Source: Azolla caroliniana (taxonomy: Eukaryota; Polypodiophyta). From it: a DNA stretch of 64,000 bases. The notes below the pieces were generated by a model. That model ran no database searches and was not told the origin of the DNA. It saw nothing but the letters and a program-made list of their open reading frames with translations. Location of the stretch: assembly GCA_043228905.1 (NCBI GenBank), contig JBHGNT010000002.1, positions 13,578,001 to 13,642,000 on the forward strand. The letters are read 5' to 3'. The translations under genes and the position numbers were made by a program. Of the stretch, positions 1 through 9,098 are shown one piece after another. Every line of letters starts with the position of its first letter. The stretch's first letter is position 1.

Positions 1-191
1 ATGGCATGGTGTGACATTAGACGAGGGCTCAAGTGCGATCAACTGAGATCCAAACCTGCTTGGCTCAGTCAACGTATCCTATGGAACCCATGTATCAAGG
101 ACGAATCTAATCAACTACTGGGATCACGAAGGGGTTGTCCTAGCAATACATTGCAAAAGGTCCAGGAAAAAGTATAGAATGTTGGAGACGG
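1..191 (+). mobile_element. LINE L1 fragment, part left of element G1
   Basis: This is probably the upstream piece of the non-LTR retrotransposon fragment that resumes at 7821. Element G1 separates the two, and ACGG occurs on both sides (188-191 and 7821-7824), as expected for a target-site duplication. A short open stretch can be read from base 1, but no reverse transcriptase motif is visible. The assignment rests on continuity across the insertion rather than on its own domains. Confidence 0.4.
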
Positions 192-251
192 TGTCGTGAA
201 GAATGTGCTTCACGATATAAAAATGAGCTTAAATGTTGTATTTAATAATAT

Positions 252-316
252 TTGAGAGACTTGAACCCACATCCTTATATACGATGTACAATGTACATAC
301 CACTAGGCTAGGCTAT
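252..316 (-). other. tRNA-like module 1 in G1 LTR (A and B boxes)
   Basis: Read on the minus strand, TAGCCTAGTGGT (310 down to 299) fits the tRNA A-box consensus TRGCNNARYGG. GGTTCAAGTCT (267 down to 257) fits the B box GGTTCRANYCC at 10 of 11 positions. The boxes start 43 nt apart, as in a tRNA gene. A T-arm can form at 254-270 with one mismatch. The acceptor stem does not pair convincingly and there is no sign of a functional tRNA, so this is a tRNA-derived or pol III promoter-like sequence. The same module lies at about 6929-6993 in the 3' LTR. Confidence 0.65.
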
Positions 317-385
317 TTATTTGTAAAAGTGCGTAATAAATGTGCTTCATGATATAAGAATGAAGCTATATATTGTATTAAGTAA

Positions 386-453
386 AATTGAGGGACTTGA
401 ACCCTCAACCTTGTATATCAAGCACAAACCATACACCACTAAGCTAGGTTATT
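386..453 (-). other. tRNA-like module 2 in G1 LTR (A and B boxes)
   Basis: On the minus strand the A box TAGCTTAGTGGT (446 down to 435) and B box GGTTCAAGTCC (403 down to 393, a full consensus match) lie 43 nt apart. The T-arm is a perfect 5-bp stem with a 7-nt loop (GAGGG/CCCTC, 390-406). The acceptor stem is not recognisable. The module is the diverged duplicate of module 1 and recurs at about 7063-7130 in the 3' LTR. Confidence 0.7.
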
Positions 454-620
454 TGTTTTAGGGTTATATCCATCATTATACTTATCCCAATACATGGGAG
501 CTCAAATGAGCATGATGGCTATCATGCATCACATGCAATGCATGTGCGCCAAATGGCGATCATGCATCAGATGTAACTCATGCATTACATGCATGACATT
601 ACCATATGCATGGAAATACT

Positions 621-629
621 TATAAAAAG
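621..629 (+). promoter_or_regulatory. TATA box of G1 5' LTR
   Basis: TATAAAAAG stands in the middle of the LTR, followed by purine-rich sequence and, further down, the CT/CA tract. It is the best candidate for the pol II promoter of the element and marks the U3/R region. The same motif occurs 6677 bp downstream in the 3' LTR. Confidence 0.65.
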
Positions 630-696
630 AGAGGAAAGGAAAACAAAAGGGAATCAAGGAATCAAGAGAGAGTAAAAAAATAATATAATCAATTGA

Positions 697-768
697 AGAA
701 GACTAGCTCATTGGGTGGAGAACCTCTCGTTTCGAAGTTGAGGTCGAGGGTTCAAATCAAGGGTCGGT
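697..768 (+). other. tRNA-like module 3 in G1 LTR, plus strand
   Basis: TAGCTCATTGGGTGGAG starts at 704 and resembles the tRNA A-box region (TAGCTCAGTTGG...). GGTTCAAATCA starts at 749 and fits the B box at 10 of 11 positions. Their spacing is 45 nt. The preceding AGGTCGAG is also tRNA-like. The module lies downstream of the TATA box, so it would be in the element's RNA, and it points the opposite way to modules 1 and 2. The acceptor stem is degenerate. The 3' LTR copy lies at about 7374-7445. Confidence 0.65.
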
Positions 769-959
769 ATTGAAAAGATTCATCTTGCGATCAAGGATTG
801 TAAAGTTGGTAAAATATTATATTTTTAATATACATCATGTTTATATCATATACTCTTGTTCTTTGAATCATACTTTGTCTCAATCTTCTTTCTAGAATCA
901 TACTTTGTCTCAATCTTCTTTCTTGAATCATACATTGTCTCTTTCTTTTATCTATGCTC

Positions 960-1006
<47 letters not shown>

Positions 1007-1147
1007 ATTACTTGTAACTCTTCATCTTACTATCCTTAACCATTCTATCATCACCATACAAGCCTTATTAAACTTAAGTTTCTTCAACTCCCCTTAACCT
1101 TAGTCCCCGCGACTTCGCCGCACGAACCACAACTACCCCGACACATT

Positions 1148-1165
1148 TGGTGAACCCGACGTGAA
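1148..1165 (+). other. G1 primer binding site
   Basis: TGGTGAACCCGACGTGAA begins four bases after the 5' LTR and starts with the TGG that pairs with a tRNA CCA end. Element K has the same site (45818-45835, minus strand), also four bases from its LTR. It is not the initiator-Met type TGGTATCAGAGC seen in the Copia elements here. I could not name the primer tRNA. Confidence 0.75.
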
Positions 1166-1182
1166 GGCGGCGACGAGGAGAA

Positions 1183-2436
1183 ATGGAGGAGCAAATGAGG
1201 CTTATGTGTACGATGATGGAACGAGTGATGCGGGAACAAGGGATGATGGCAAGCATCGACAAAGCCGTCGACAATATTCTCGCACGAGTAGGAATCTTCG
1301 AAGGTATAAATTTAACAAGATTTCTGAAGATTTATAATGAAGAAATGCTTAAACGCGGTGTCGACGAAGCAACAAAAATTAATAGCTTTAGTCGAGTCGT
1401 TGCGATTGGGCTACAAGAGAGGATCCAAGAGCTCCAAAGGGAGAATCAGACATGGACAACGTTCCAAAATGCATTACTCAATGCATACAACCTCAACGAT
1501 ATGTCAAGGATGACAAGGCGAGCTTTCATGGATTGGGTAGAGTCTAATAAACATTTAAGTGTTTTGGAAGTATTAAAAGAGTTTTCTGAAAGATTTGAGC
1601 AACTAAATGTTAGAGATAGAAATATAATAGTGCCAGATAAAGTAATATTGTTTCTACAAGCTACTAATATTAAAGACAGGAAGGACTTGGGAATGCTTTT
1701 AGAAGATCAGAATAGTCCAAGTGGACTTACCGAAGATTGGGAGGAGGTGAAAAGGGCGTGCGCCCATTTCTGCAAAAGAAAGTTATGGTTTATGGAGTTG
1801 CCCGACAAAAATGATGAAGAAACGGGGAACGAGTCGGGAGAAAAGAAAGTAGAAGAATCACTCTTACACGAATTAGTGAAAGGCATGAAAGACTTGTCGA
1901 TCAAAGTGACGAAGCTAGAATCGGGACAAAGCTCGACTTCATCAAGGCAGGGAGGTGGAATGGTCCGAAGGTGTATGTGGTGTGATAGTATCGACCACCA
2001 GAAGAAAGATTGTCAAGAGCATAGGGATGCTCTTAATCATAATAAAATCTACTATCAAGATGGCAAGATTCACTCAACTGAGACTCGACAACCACTTCAA
2101 CTCAACTTCGGGCGAGGAGGAATGAAAAGGCTAATGGAAGATGCCGAGAGAGAAACGACTCAAGCGATACAATCCGTGGCAACCTTAGGATTGCGCGTAG
2201 AAGACTCATATGGTGGATCTGGCTTTTGGCAATATGTGATGGATTATGCAAGAAAAGGGAAGGTTCGAGTGGATGAATTAAAAAGAGTGGGAGATGAAAT
2301 ACGAAACTTCACTGGATGGAATGATCCAGTAGACGCGCTATCAGCATTCGCCCAAGTGAATGCACAAGATGTGCTAGTGGAAGAGAAGCGGAAGAGAGCC
2401 GAGGAAGCTGATCCGACAAAGAGACATGAGACATGA
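1183..2436 (+). CDS. gag: G1 Gag (capsid/nucleocapsid), 417 aa
   Basis: The product would assemble the cytoplasmic particle that packages element RNA. The first ATG after the primer site is used as start. The N-terminal half is an alpha-helical capsid-like region with the signature RVGIFEG and YNEEMLKRGVDEA, shared with Gag of K. A CCHC zinc knuckle (C-X2-C-X4-H-X4-C, CMWCDSIDHQKKDC) lies at about residues 264-277. The C-terminal part is rich in Lys, Glu and Arg. The frame ends at TGA (2434-2436) and stays open in the same frame into the protease region. That stop may be read through or may be a point lesion. Confidence 0.85.
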   Translation: MEEQMRLMCTMMERVMREQGMMASIDKAVDNILARVGIFEGINLTRFLKIYNEEMLKRGVDEATKINSFSRVVAIGLQERIQELQRENQTWTTFQNALLNAYNLNDMSRMTRRAFMDWVESNKHLSVLEVLKEFSERFEQLNVRDRNIIVPDKVILFLQATNIKDRKDLGMLLEDQNSPSGLTEDWEEVKRACAHFCKRKLWFMELPDKNDEETGNESGEKKVEESLLHELVKGMKDLSIKVTKLESGQSSTSSRQGGGMVRRCMWCDSIDHQKKDCQEHRDALNHNKIYYQDGKIHSTETRQPLQLNFGRGGMKRLMEDAERETTQAIQSVATLGLRVEDSYGGSGFWQYVMDYARKGKVRVDELKRVGDEIRNFTGWNDPVDALSAFAQVNAQDVLVEEKRKRAEEADPTKRHET

Positions 2437-2454
2437 GAACAAAAGAGAAGGGAG

Positions 2455-3297
2455 ATGGAAAAGGGTGCTATTGAGCCGAAGGAAGCTGATAAAGTAAAAG
2501 GAAAGACAGGCCCATCTTTCAAGCTTGCCTCAGACATAGAAACAACGACGGATATAAAAAAGGTACTAGAAACAAGAATATTAAATAGTAAGGTAGAATT
2601 TACTTTAAGAGAAGTGTTGGGTATAGCAAAGAAAGAATTTCATGAAGTTATCATAGATATTATTAGAAGGAAGAGACGGGTGACGGAGGAAATTACGGGA
2701 GGGTGTGCAGCAACACTCCAAGATTTGTATGGTGGCACCATCAATGCTGCAAGTGTAAAAAACCAGAATGATGTTGGCGTCCATGAAGGGGATAGGAGTC
2801 ACTATACAAGGGACCATTGGGCTCGAGCAACAACGGAGGCACCTGCAAAAATTGGGGAGCAGCAAATTCCATGTATTGCTTTGATCGATCATGGATCAAA
2901 GATTAACATGATGTCATCGGAATTTTATGCTCGAGGACGATGGCCGATCGACAAGAATCATGGGTGGAAAATAAGAGCTGCCACAGAAACTACGAAGGAT
3001 CTATTCGGAGCATGTCCTAGTGTGAAGGTAACAATTGGTGATGTCTCGGTGAATCAAAATTTCTTTGTGCAGGATCGATCAACCTACCCCGTCATCCTTG
3101 GCCAGCCCTACATCACCGCAGTGAGGATGGAAACAAAGGTTATTGATGATGGTTCGGCTTTCGCGAGAATCAAGAGTCAAGATGGAAGAAAGACTGTCCA
3201 ATTCTTAACCGTGAGGCCCAACCATGAAAGAAACAAAGAATGCTTGAGGGAACATCCAATTCAAGAGATGGATGAAGAGTTTTCCCAGGATTTTTAG
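2455..3297 (+). CDS. G1 retropepsin-like protease region, 280 aa
   Basis: This frame is in phase with gag, separated from it by the single TGA. It carries an aspartic-protease-like segment: IALIDHGSKINMMS at about residues 140-153, then a hydrophobic strand and VILGQPYI at about residues 213-220, which match the flap and ILG motif of retroviral proteases. The catalytic triplet reads Asp-His-Gly in place of the usual Asp-Ser/Thr-Gly, so activity is uncertain. It ends at TAG 3295-3297, immediately after TTTTT, where pol continues in the -1 frame. The first ATG at 2455 may not be the real start if the upstream TGA is read through. Confidence 0.75.
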   Translation: MEKGAIEPKEADKVKGKTGPSFKLASDIETTTDIKKVLETRILNSKVEFTLREVLGIAKKEFHEVIIDIIRRKRRVTEEITGGCAATLQDLYGGTINAASVKNQNDVGVHEGDRSHYTRDHWARATTEAPAKIGEQQIPCIALIDHGSKINMMSSEFYARGRWPIDKNHGWKIRAATETTKDLFGACPSVKVTIGDVSVNQNFFVQDRSTYPVILGQPYITAVRMETKVIDDGSAFARIKSQDGRKTVQFLTVRPNHERNKECLREHPIQEMDEEFSQDF

Positions 3298-3331
3298 ATA
3301 GGGCTTTTACAGGTAGGGGCTGTGATAGCCC
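3291..3331 (+). promoter_or_regulatory. Candidate -1 frameshift site between G1 protease and pol
   Basis: TTTTTAG at 3291-3297 includes the protease stop codon. One base back, the -1 frame reads on without a stop from here through 3501 into RT. A small hairpin, GGGCT/AGCCC with a 5-nt loop, can form at 3317-3331. No ATG in the pol frame occurs before 3501, which fits a fused translation product. A random indel is an equally simple explanation. Confidence 0.4.
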
Positions 3332-3500
3332 GAGCATAAAAGAAAACCCCATAAATAATAATGTAAATAAAGATATTCCTTGTACAATCTCATCTAATGG
3401 TGCTACTTTTATACTAAAAGTAAATAATAATAAAATACAAAATGCTTTCGAGTACTTTAAGTGTTCTGGATTAATAGATGATGATGAAGAAATTCAGGAT

Positions 3501-6368
3501 ATGTTTGAAGAATTAAGTTTTGAAGATACAATAACTCATTTGGAAGCAATGGAAGAAGACAACGAAATCCAAGTTCCTGTCCATTCAATCAAGATGTATG
3601 AGGTCATTGAAGAAGTTGCTCGAAAGGATCATGAAGCACATGTACTAACAAAATACAAGACAGTGGAGAAGAAGGTTCGTCCTATTGCTGCTCCACTTCC
3701 AGGGGATAGTGAAAAGGCAATCAAAGAAGCAGCCATAGAGCCAATGATCAGAGACCCACGAAAGGTAGGACATGTGTTTACTCCGGAAACAATACAAGGG
3801 ATGAAAATAGGAGGGGGTGACTTCCTATTACCCGCTGAAGAAAAGCAGTTCAGGGAGATGTTAAAAAGGCATGGAAAGGTATTCACATTTCAACCGGAAG
3901 AAATAGGGTGTGTGGATCCAGAAATTGTGGAGCCCATGGTTATATTCACTATCCCTCATATTCCATGGAACTTTAAGCCAATATCCATGCCTAGGGCTAG
4001 AATCCCTCAACTATTAGAACTTTTGAAAGAAAAGATAAGGATGGGTATCTTGGAACCATCGAACGCTCCTTACTCGAGTCGATGGTTCACTGTGTTAAAG
4101 AAAGATGGGCGACTCCGATTTATCCAAGATATGCAACCCGTGAATAAGGTAACAATCCGAAACTTGGGAGTAGGGCCAATTGTGGATGAGTTTGCTGAGA
4201 TGTTTGCAGGAAGAGCTATATATTCAATGGGAGACCTTTATTCCGGATATGATCAATTTCAACTTGCTATCAAAAGTCGAGATATAACTTCTATCAAGAC
4301 ACCTATAGGGTTAGTACGGATGTGCACCTTGCCGCAAGGAGCGACCAACTCAGTGGCGCATATGATGAATGGAATGAACAAGGTACTTCGTGATTTTATT
4401 CCTCATATTACAATGCCTTTTCTAGATGATGTTCCAATTAAGGGATGCAAGGAGGAAGAGAAGAACGAGGAATTGGACGAAAGTGGTTGCCGTCAATTCG
4501 TTGCTGATCATATCAAGGATTGTGAGAAGGTGCTATCAAGGATGGAAGAAGTGCATTTGACCTTATCAGGGGCGAAGTCAATATTTGGGGCAAAAGAGAT
4601 ATTAATAGTTGGTCATATGTGTGGCCCGTATGGGAGAAAGCCATCCCCAACCAAGGTCAATGCAATTCAAAATATGCAAGAGGAATGTACATCCATCTCA
4701 GAAGTACGAAGGTTTCTGGGGGTATGTGTTTTTTACTGTAAATGGATTCCGCATTATGCCCATTTATCTGAACCTTTATATAGACTCCCAAGAAAAGGAG
4801 AGACATTTGAATGGAGTGAAGAGCATTCAGAGGCAATGAAGAAATTGAAGTACTACTTGGCACAAGCTCCACCATTAAAGCAACCAGACTACACCCGGCC
4901 CATATATCTCACAGTAGACTCTAGTCCCATTGGAATTGGATGGGTGATAAGCCAACAAGATAGGGAAGAAAGGTATCCAGTCCGATTCGGGGCAAAGGTT
5001 CTTAGTGGTCGACAAAGAAAATATGCACAGGTGAAAAGAGAGCTATGGGGGATAGTAACAGCTGTAAAGACAGACAGAGATTACTTAATTGGTGCTGAAG
5101 TAATAATAGAAACAGATTGTTTGCCTATTCTGGGTATCATAGCTAATTGTGATATTCCAGATCAAGCCATGTTAAGATGGTGTATCTATATTAGATCAAT
5201 CAACCCTGAAGCTCGACATATCTCTGGGAATAGAAATGCAGTAGCAGATATGTTATCAAGAGCAAGGTATGAGGAAGAGGAGATTCCAGACTCGGACGAT
5301 GAGGACAAAGAACAAACAGTCCTTACCACAGATTGTTTGCCTATTCTGGGTATCATAGCTAATTGTGATATTCCAGATCAAGCCATGTTAAGATGGTGTA
5401 TCTATATTAGATCAATCAACCCTGAAGCTCGACATATCTCTGGGAATAGAAATGCAGTAGCAGATATGTTATCAAGAGCAAGGTATGAGGAAGAGGAGAT
5501 TCCAGACTCGGACGATGAGGACAAAGAACAAACAGTCCTTACCACAAGCATTACTCGGGAAGGAAGAATGCAGTTTCTAGAAGAGGAGTATGAAGATGAA
5601 TTCAAGGAAATAGGGAAATACCTACAAACCCCTAACAAGTACAAAGGTCGATCTGGAAAAGAGTTCGCACAGTTTCGCAAGAAAGCCCATAAGTTCTTCC
5701 TGTATGAAGGATATCTATGGCGACATCCGAAAACCAAGACTGGAAACCTGCAAAGAGTAATAGGTTCTGAAGGGCAAAGAAAGGAGATAATCAAAGAGCT
5801 GCATGACAAAGAATGGGCTAGTCATCGAGGAGTGTGGGCCACTTTCAGTAAGATTAAAGAACGATTTTGGTGGCCTCGATACTATGAGCAAATAAAAAAG
5901 TATGTGGAAACTTGTCCCACTTGTCAATATTATTCAAATGTAAAATTTTGTGATGAATTACACCCAACATACTCACCGGGGGTGCATTACAAGTGGATGA
6001 TAGATTTGGTAACAATGCCACTTGGAGTAGGACAAAAGAGATACTTGGTTCTTGCTAGAGAAGATCTAACAAATCAAGTGGAAGGTCGTTCATTGAGAAA
6101 AAAAGGGACATTAGGAGTATGTCAATTCATCTTGGAGGACATTGTTTGTAGATATGGATGTATCGGGAAGATAGTGGCAGATAGGGGAGAACTAAATTCT
6201 GCGGAAGCTCAAGATTTTTTCGACAAAATAGGAATTCGGCTTTCTTTGACAACGACGTACAATCCAGAAGCTAATGGAAAGGTAGAAAGGGGACATGGGC
6301 CAATAGTCAAAGCTTTGGCAAAGGCATGTAGAATTAATCACAGGACAGAAGCCAATAATGCCAATTGA
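3501..6368 (+). pseudogene. pol: G1 pol: reverse transcriptase, RNase H, integrase (disrupted)
   Basis: The open frame of 955 codons is listed from its first ATG, but it is open upstream to about 3291. RT has the catalytic FLDD at residues 308-311 (4422-4430 for LDD). RNase H follows, with YLTVDSS and the final HISGNRNAVADMLSRA segment. A 72-residue stretch at the RNase H end is present twice in tandem. Integrase has an HHCC zinc finger (ending CPTCQ) and the triad D835, D894 and E929, with 34 residues between the last two. The frame ends at 6368, in the middle of the integrase C-terminal region; about 40 residues usual for the family seem deleted before frame resumes at 6358. The product would reverse transcribe and insert the element, but this copy is probably defective. 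Confidence 0.85.
5112..5543 (+). repeat. Perfect 216-bp in-frame tandem duplication in G1 pol
   Basis: 5112-5327 and 5328-5543 look identical. The unit is 72 codons, so the frame is kept. It repeats the RNase H C-terminal part from TDCLPILGII through VADMLSRA and the acidic linker, so the protein has two copies of the last RNase H motif. The lack of divergence points to a very recent origin, for example template slipping during reverse transcription, or an assembly artefact. Confidence 0.9.
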
Positions 6369-6876
6369 AGAAAAGATAACTACATGGGCTGTGTTGCCTT
6401 GGGAATCAGAAATGAGTAGGGAAGATTTACTTGCGGTTCGAATACGACAACTTCAATCAAGGATAGAAGACATAGAAAAAGCAGCTACTAGATTGAAAGA
6501 GGCAAGAATCAAGAATAAGGACAGATTTGACAAGATGAAAAGAATACGACCAAGAAAGGTGCAAGAGGGAGATTGGGTATTAGTATATGATAATAGCCTA
6601 GATAATCAATACAGTACTATTCGGAAGTTTGCAAAAAGATGGTTTGGACCTTATGAAGTTAGGAAAATAATAGATAAAGCGACATATTTCCTCAATGAAT
6701 TAGATGGGACAGAAATTCGTATCCCAATTGCAGGAAAAAGGATTAAAATATTTAAAAGGAGGGAGTCATTAGAGCCTGAATTTTATGAAGAAGTAGAAGA
6801 ACTAAAAGAATCGGAAGATGTGTTGGATGAACTCTGCACAACCAATGTGCAAGTTCAGAGGGGGTGGGTGTCGTGA
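6358..6876 (+). pseudogene. G1 integrase C-terminal region, shifted frame
   Basis: This frame overlaps the end of pol in a different phase and encodes the integrase tail. It begins near MPIEEK, has a basic coiled stretch (RIRQLQSRIEDIEKA), then the GPY-type module: GDWVLVYD, KFAKRWFGPYEV and a following strand-rich part. No chromodomain follows; the last residues are acidic, then the polypurine tract begins. The ATG at 6358 is unlikely to be a real start, since in relatives this is one protein with the integrase core. Confidence 0.7.
6856..6868 (+). other. G1 polypurine tract
   Basis: A G-rich run, CAGAGGGGGTGGG, directly abuts the 3' LTR start (TGTCGTG). It is the expected plus-strand primer. 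Element K has the matching GGTGGGGGCGGA next to its 3' LTR. Confidence 0.8.
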
Positions 6877-7637
6877 AGAATGTGCTTCACGATATAAAAA
6901 TGAGCTTAAATGTTGTATTTAATAATATTTGAGAGACTTGAACCCACATCCTTATATACGATGTACAATGTACATACCACTAGGCTAGGCTATTTATTTG
7001 TAAAAGTGTGTAATAAATGTGCTTCATGATATAAGAATGAAGCTATATATTGTATTAAGTAAAATTGAGGGACTTGAACCCTCAACCTTGTATATCAAGC
7101 ACAAACCATACACCACTAAGCTAGGTTATTTGTTTTAGGGTTATATCCATCATTATACTTATCCCAATACATGGGAGCTCAAATGAGCATGATGGCTATC
7201 ATGCATCACATGCAATGCATGTGCGCCAAATGGCGATCATGCATCAGATGTAACTCATGCATTACATGCATGACATTACCATATGCATGGAAATACTTAT
7301 AAAAAGAGAGGAAAGGAAAACAAAAGGGAATCAAGGAATCAAGAGAGAGTAAAAAAATAATACAATCAATTGAAGAAGACTAGCTCATTGGGTGGAGAAC
7401 CTCTCGTTTCGAAGTTGAGGTCGAGGGTTCAAATCAAGGGTCGGTATTGAAAAGATTCATCTTGCGATCAAGGATTGTAAAGTTGGTAAAATATTATATT
7501 TTTAATATACATCATGTTTATATCATATACTCTTGTTCTTTGAATCATACTTTGTCTCAATCTTCTTTCTAGAATCATACTTTGTCTCAATCTTCTTTCT
7601 TGAATCATACATTGTCTCTTTCTTTTATCTATGCTCG

Positions 7638-7684
<47 letters not shown>

Positions 7685-7820
7685 TTACTTGTAACTCTTC
7701 ATCTTACTATCCTTAACCATTCTATCATCACCATACAAGCCTTATTAAACTTAAGTTTCTTCAACTCCCCTTAACCTTAGTCCCCGCGACTTCGCCGCAT
7801 GAACCACAACTACCCCGACA
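6869..7820 (+). repeat. G1 3' LTR
   Basis: It is the second copy of the 952-bp LTR, with about three substitutions from the first (near 7006, 7362 and 7800) plus a shift of the CT/CA boundary. It keeps all three tRNA-like modules and the TATA box, each displaced by 6677 bp. Confidence 0.95.
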
Positions 7821-9098
7821 ACGGTTTATGTCACTACCACTACAAGATCAAGCCAACATATTCCATGGAATCAGGGGTGGATGGACTATGAGATCGGAAA
7901 ACATTAACGCTCGACTGATTAGGGAAGCTGCTACTCAAAGGACAACAATAGAGAAATGGATAAGCTACGAGGAGGAGGGATCTTTGATCCCGAGAAGTAG
8001 GGGAACACCAGACAGGATTGAAGGCTCTGAATTGCGAGACACTGAGACACCAACACAGAATAACACAATTCGAGTACTCGCGTATACTGGTCATAAATGG
8101 ATTGTAGATCCTGATCCAATCAAAGTACAATCCGATTGGCACATATGTACTCATGAAACACATGGCTACGTAATGTCAGTTGGGACCCTTTGCAATGGAC
8201 ATGGCGTGATCCTTACACGGGGCAAGGAAGCAAACCCATCCCTTTCTTCCAATTCACAACTAGATTGGGTCGCCACATTCTAGCTGCTCAAACCGCCTAA
8301 GAGCCGGCTGCTACAAAGGTTTGGCACACATTTTAAGTTCCTCACACAATTATCACCAAGTTTTGGCAGAAAATCTGGAAACAACAACACGCGAAGCGAA
8401 TTACCAGGTTCTAATGGCTATTAATACATAAGTCACTACCGGTGGGAGCATGGCAATGTGGGAACCTTAGCTCTCCTAATTGTGTAGAGTGGCCAAATGC
8501 AGTAGAATCAATACGACACGCTCTGTGGGACTGCCCAACGTCCCATCGAATATGGCGGGGGGTTGGCCGCTTGTTGCAATTATGCCAGGTGCAAGGCTCA
8601 ATCAAGTGGGGATATATATGTTGGCTATCATGGCAGATACGACCATCAAGAGGAGGGGATGACTTTGGTGATAAAAGCACAAGAGGTTTTTTTCTCCACC
8701 AGCGGCAATGTCCACTCAACTCCTCTTAATGACAAATCTCAAGTTGTGTTGGAATTGGTCAGCCCAATAACTCTTTGGATTCTATGGAAACAACGGTGTA
8801 GACGGGTCTTCTCCAACCAAACCGTGCATCCAACAAGGTTACTACAAGAGATATGGAGTGAAATTGTAGCCACTCTAAAGAGCCAATATGATGGCCTCAA
8901 GGGTGGCCCCGATGGAGTCGAAAGACAACGAATAGCCTTCATCCAACAATGGTCATCCTCTCCCTTTCTTGAGTCAGTGGACATCCACATAAGATGGAAC
9001 TATCGCGTCCCTACAAGGATTTGTACATAATAGTCTCATTTGTAAAATTTTATAACTAATGGAAGGAGTTTTTTTTTGGAAAAAAAAATAAAAAAAAT
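7821..9098 (+). mobile_element. LINE L1 C-terminal fragment with 3' tail
   Basis: The region resembles the end of a plant LINE ORF2. An open stretch at 7828-8283 is followed, after frame breaks, by a zf-RVT-like segment at about 8454-8560 (CGNLSSPNC, then HALWDCPTSHRIW) and by LWILWKQRCRRVFSN at about 8770-8815, a typical C-terminal block. It ends in an A-rich tail at about 9060-9098 after CTAATGGAAGGAG. The piece is frameshifted and 5'-truncated. The same tail sequence occurs alone at 51383. Confidence 0.6.

Larger units (their letters stand above)
202..472. repeat. Diverged ~136-bp tandem duplication in G1 U3
   Basis: Two adjacent units start with AATGTGCTTCAYGATATAA at 202 and 339. Each contains a line reading ACTTGAACCC followed some 30 bases later by ACCACTARGCTAGG. 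The units are clearly diverged from each other, yet both are nearly unchanged between the two LTRs, so the duplication predates this insertion. Each unit carries one tRNA-like module on the minus strand. Confidence 0.8.
192..1143 (+). repeat. G1 5' LTR
   Basis: The LTR begins TGTCGTGAAG and ends CCCCGACA (TG...CA). It contains, in order, a diverged ~136-bp tandem duplication carrying two minus-strand tRNA-like modules, many ATGCAT-type words (about 500-615), a TATA box at 621, a plus-strand tRNA-like module at 697-768, short repeats of TTTGTCTCAATCTTC at 860-950, and a (CT)n(CA)n microsatellite at 959-1007. It is 952 bp, the same as the 3' copy. Confidence 0.95.
192..7820 (+). mobile_element. 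Ty3/Gypsy LTR retrotransposon G1, complete ends
   Basis: Two 952-bp LTRs (192-1143 and 6869-7820) flank a primer binding site, gag, protease, RT-RNase H-integrase and a polypurine tract, in Ty3 order (RT before integrase). The LTRs differ by about three substitutions and a shifted CT/CA microsatellite boundary, so the insertion is recent. Flanking ACGG (possibly ACGGT, since LTR base T can be shared) is the target-site duplication. Coding is broken or recoded at three places: an in-frame TGA between gag and protease, a frame change before RT, and a frameshift with apparent deletion in integrase. No chromodomain is visible. The Gag resembles that of element K in this window. I could not assign a named plant Ty3 lineage. 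Confidence 0.93.

Noticed and set aside
254-758. Functional tRNA genes in the G1 LTR
   Set aside because: A and B boxes and a T-arm are present, but acceptor stems do not pair, so I call them tRNA-like only.
791-1006. Open frames of repeated Cys-Val and Arg-Glu in the G1 LTRs and at 7468-7683
   Set aside because: They are translations of the CT/CA microsatellite and short LTR repeats, not proteins.
3501-6876. G1 as an endogenous pararetrovirus
   Set aside because: It has LTRs, a primer site, a polypurine tract and integrase, with no movement or aphid-transmission motif, so it is a Ty3 retrotransposon.
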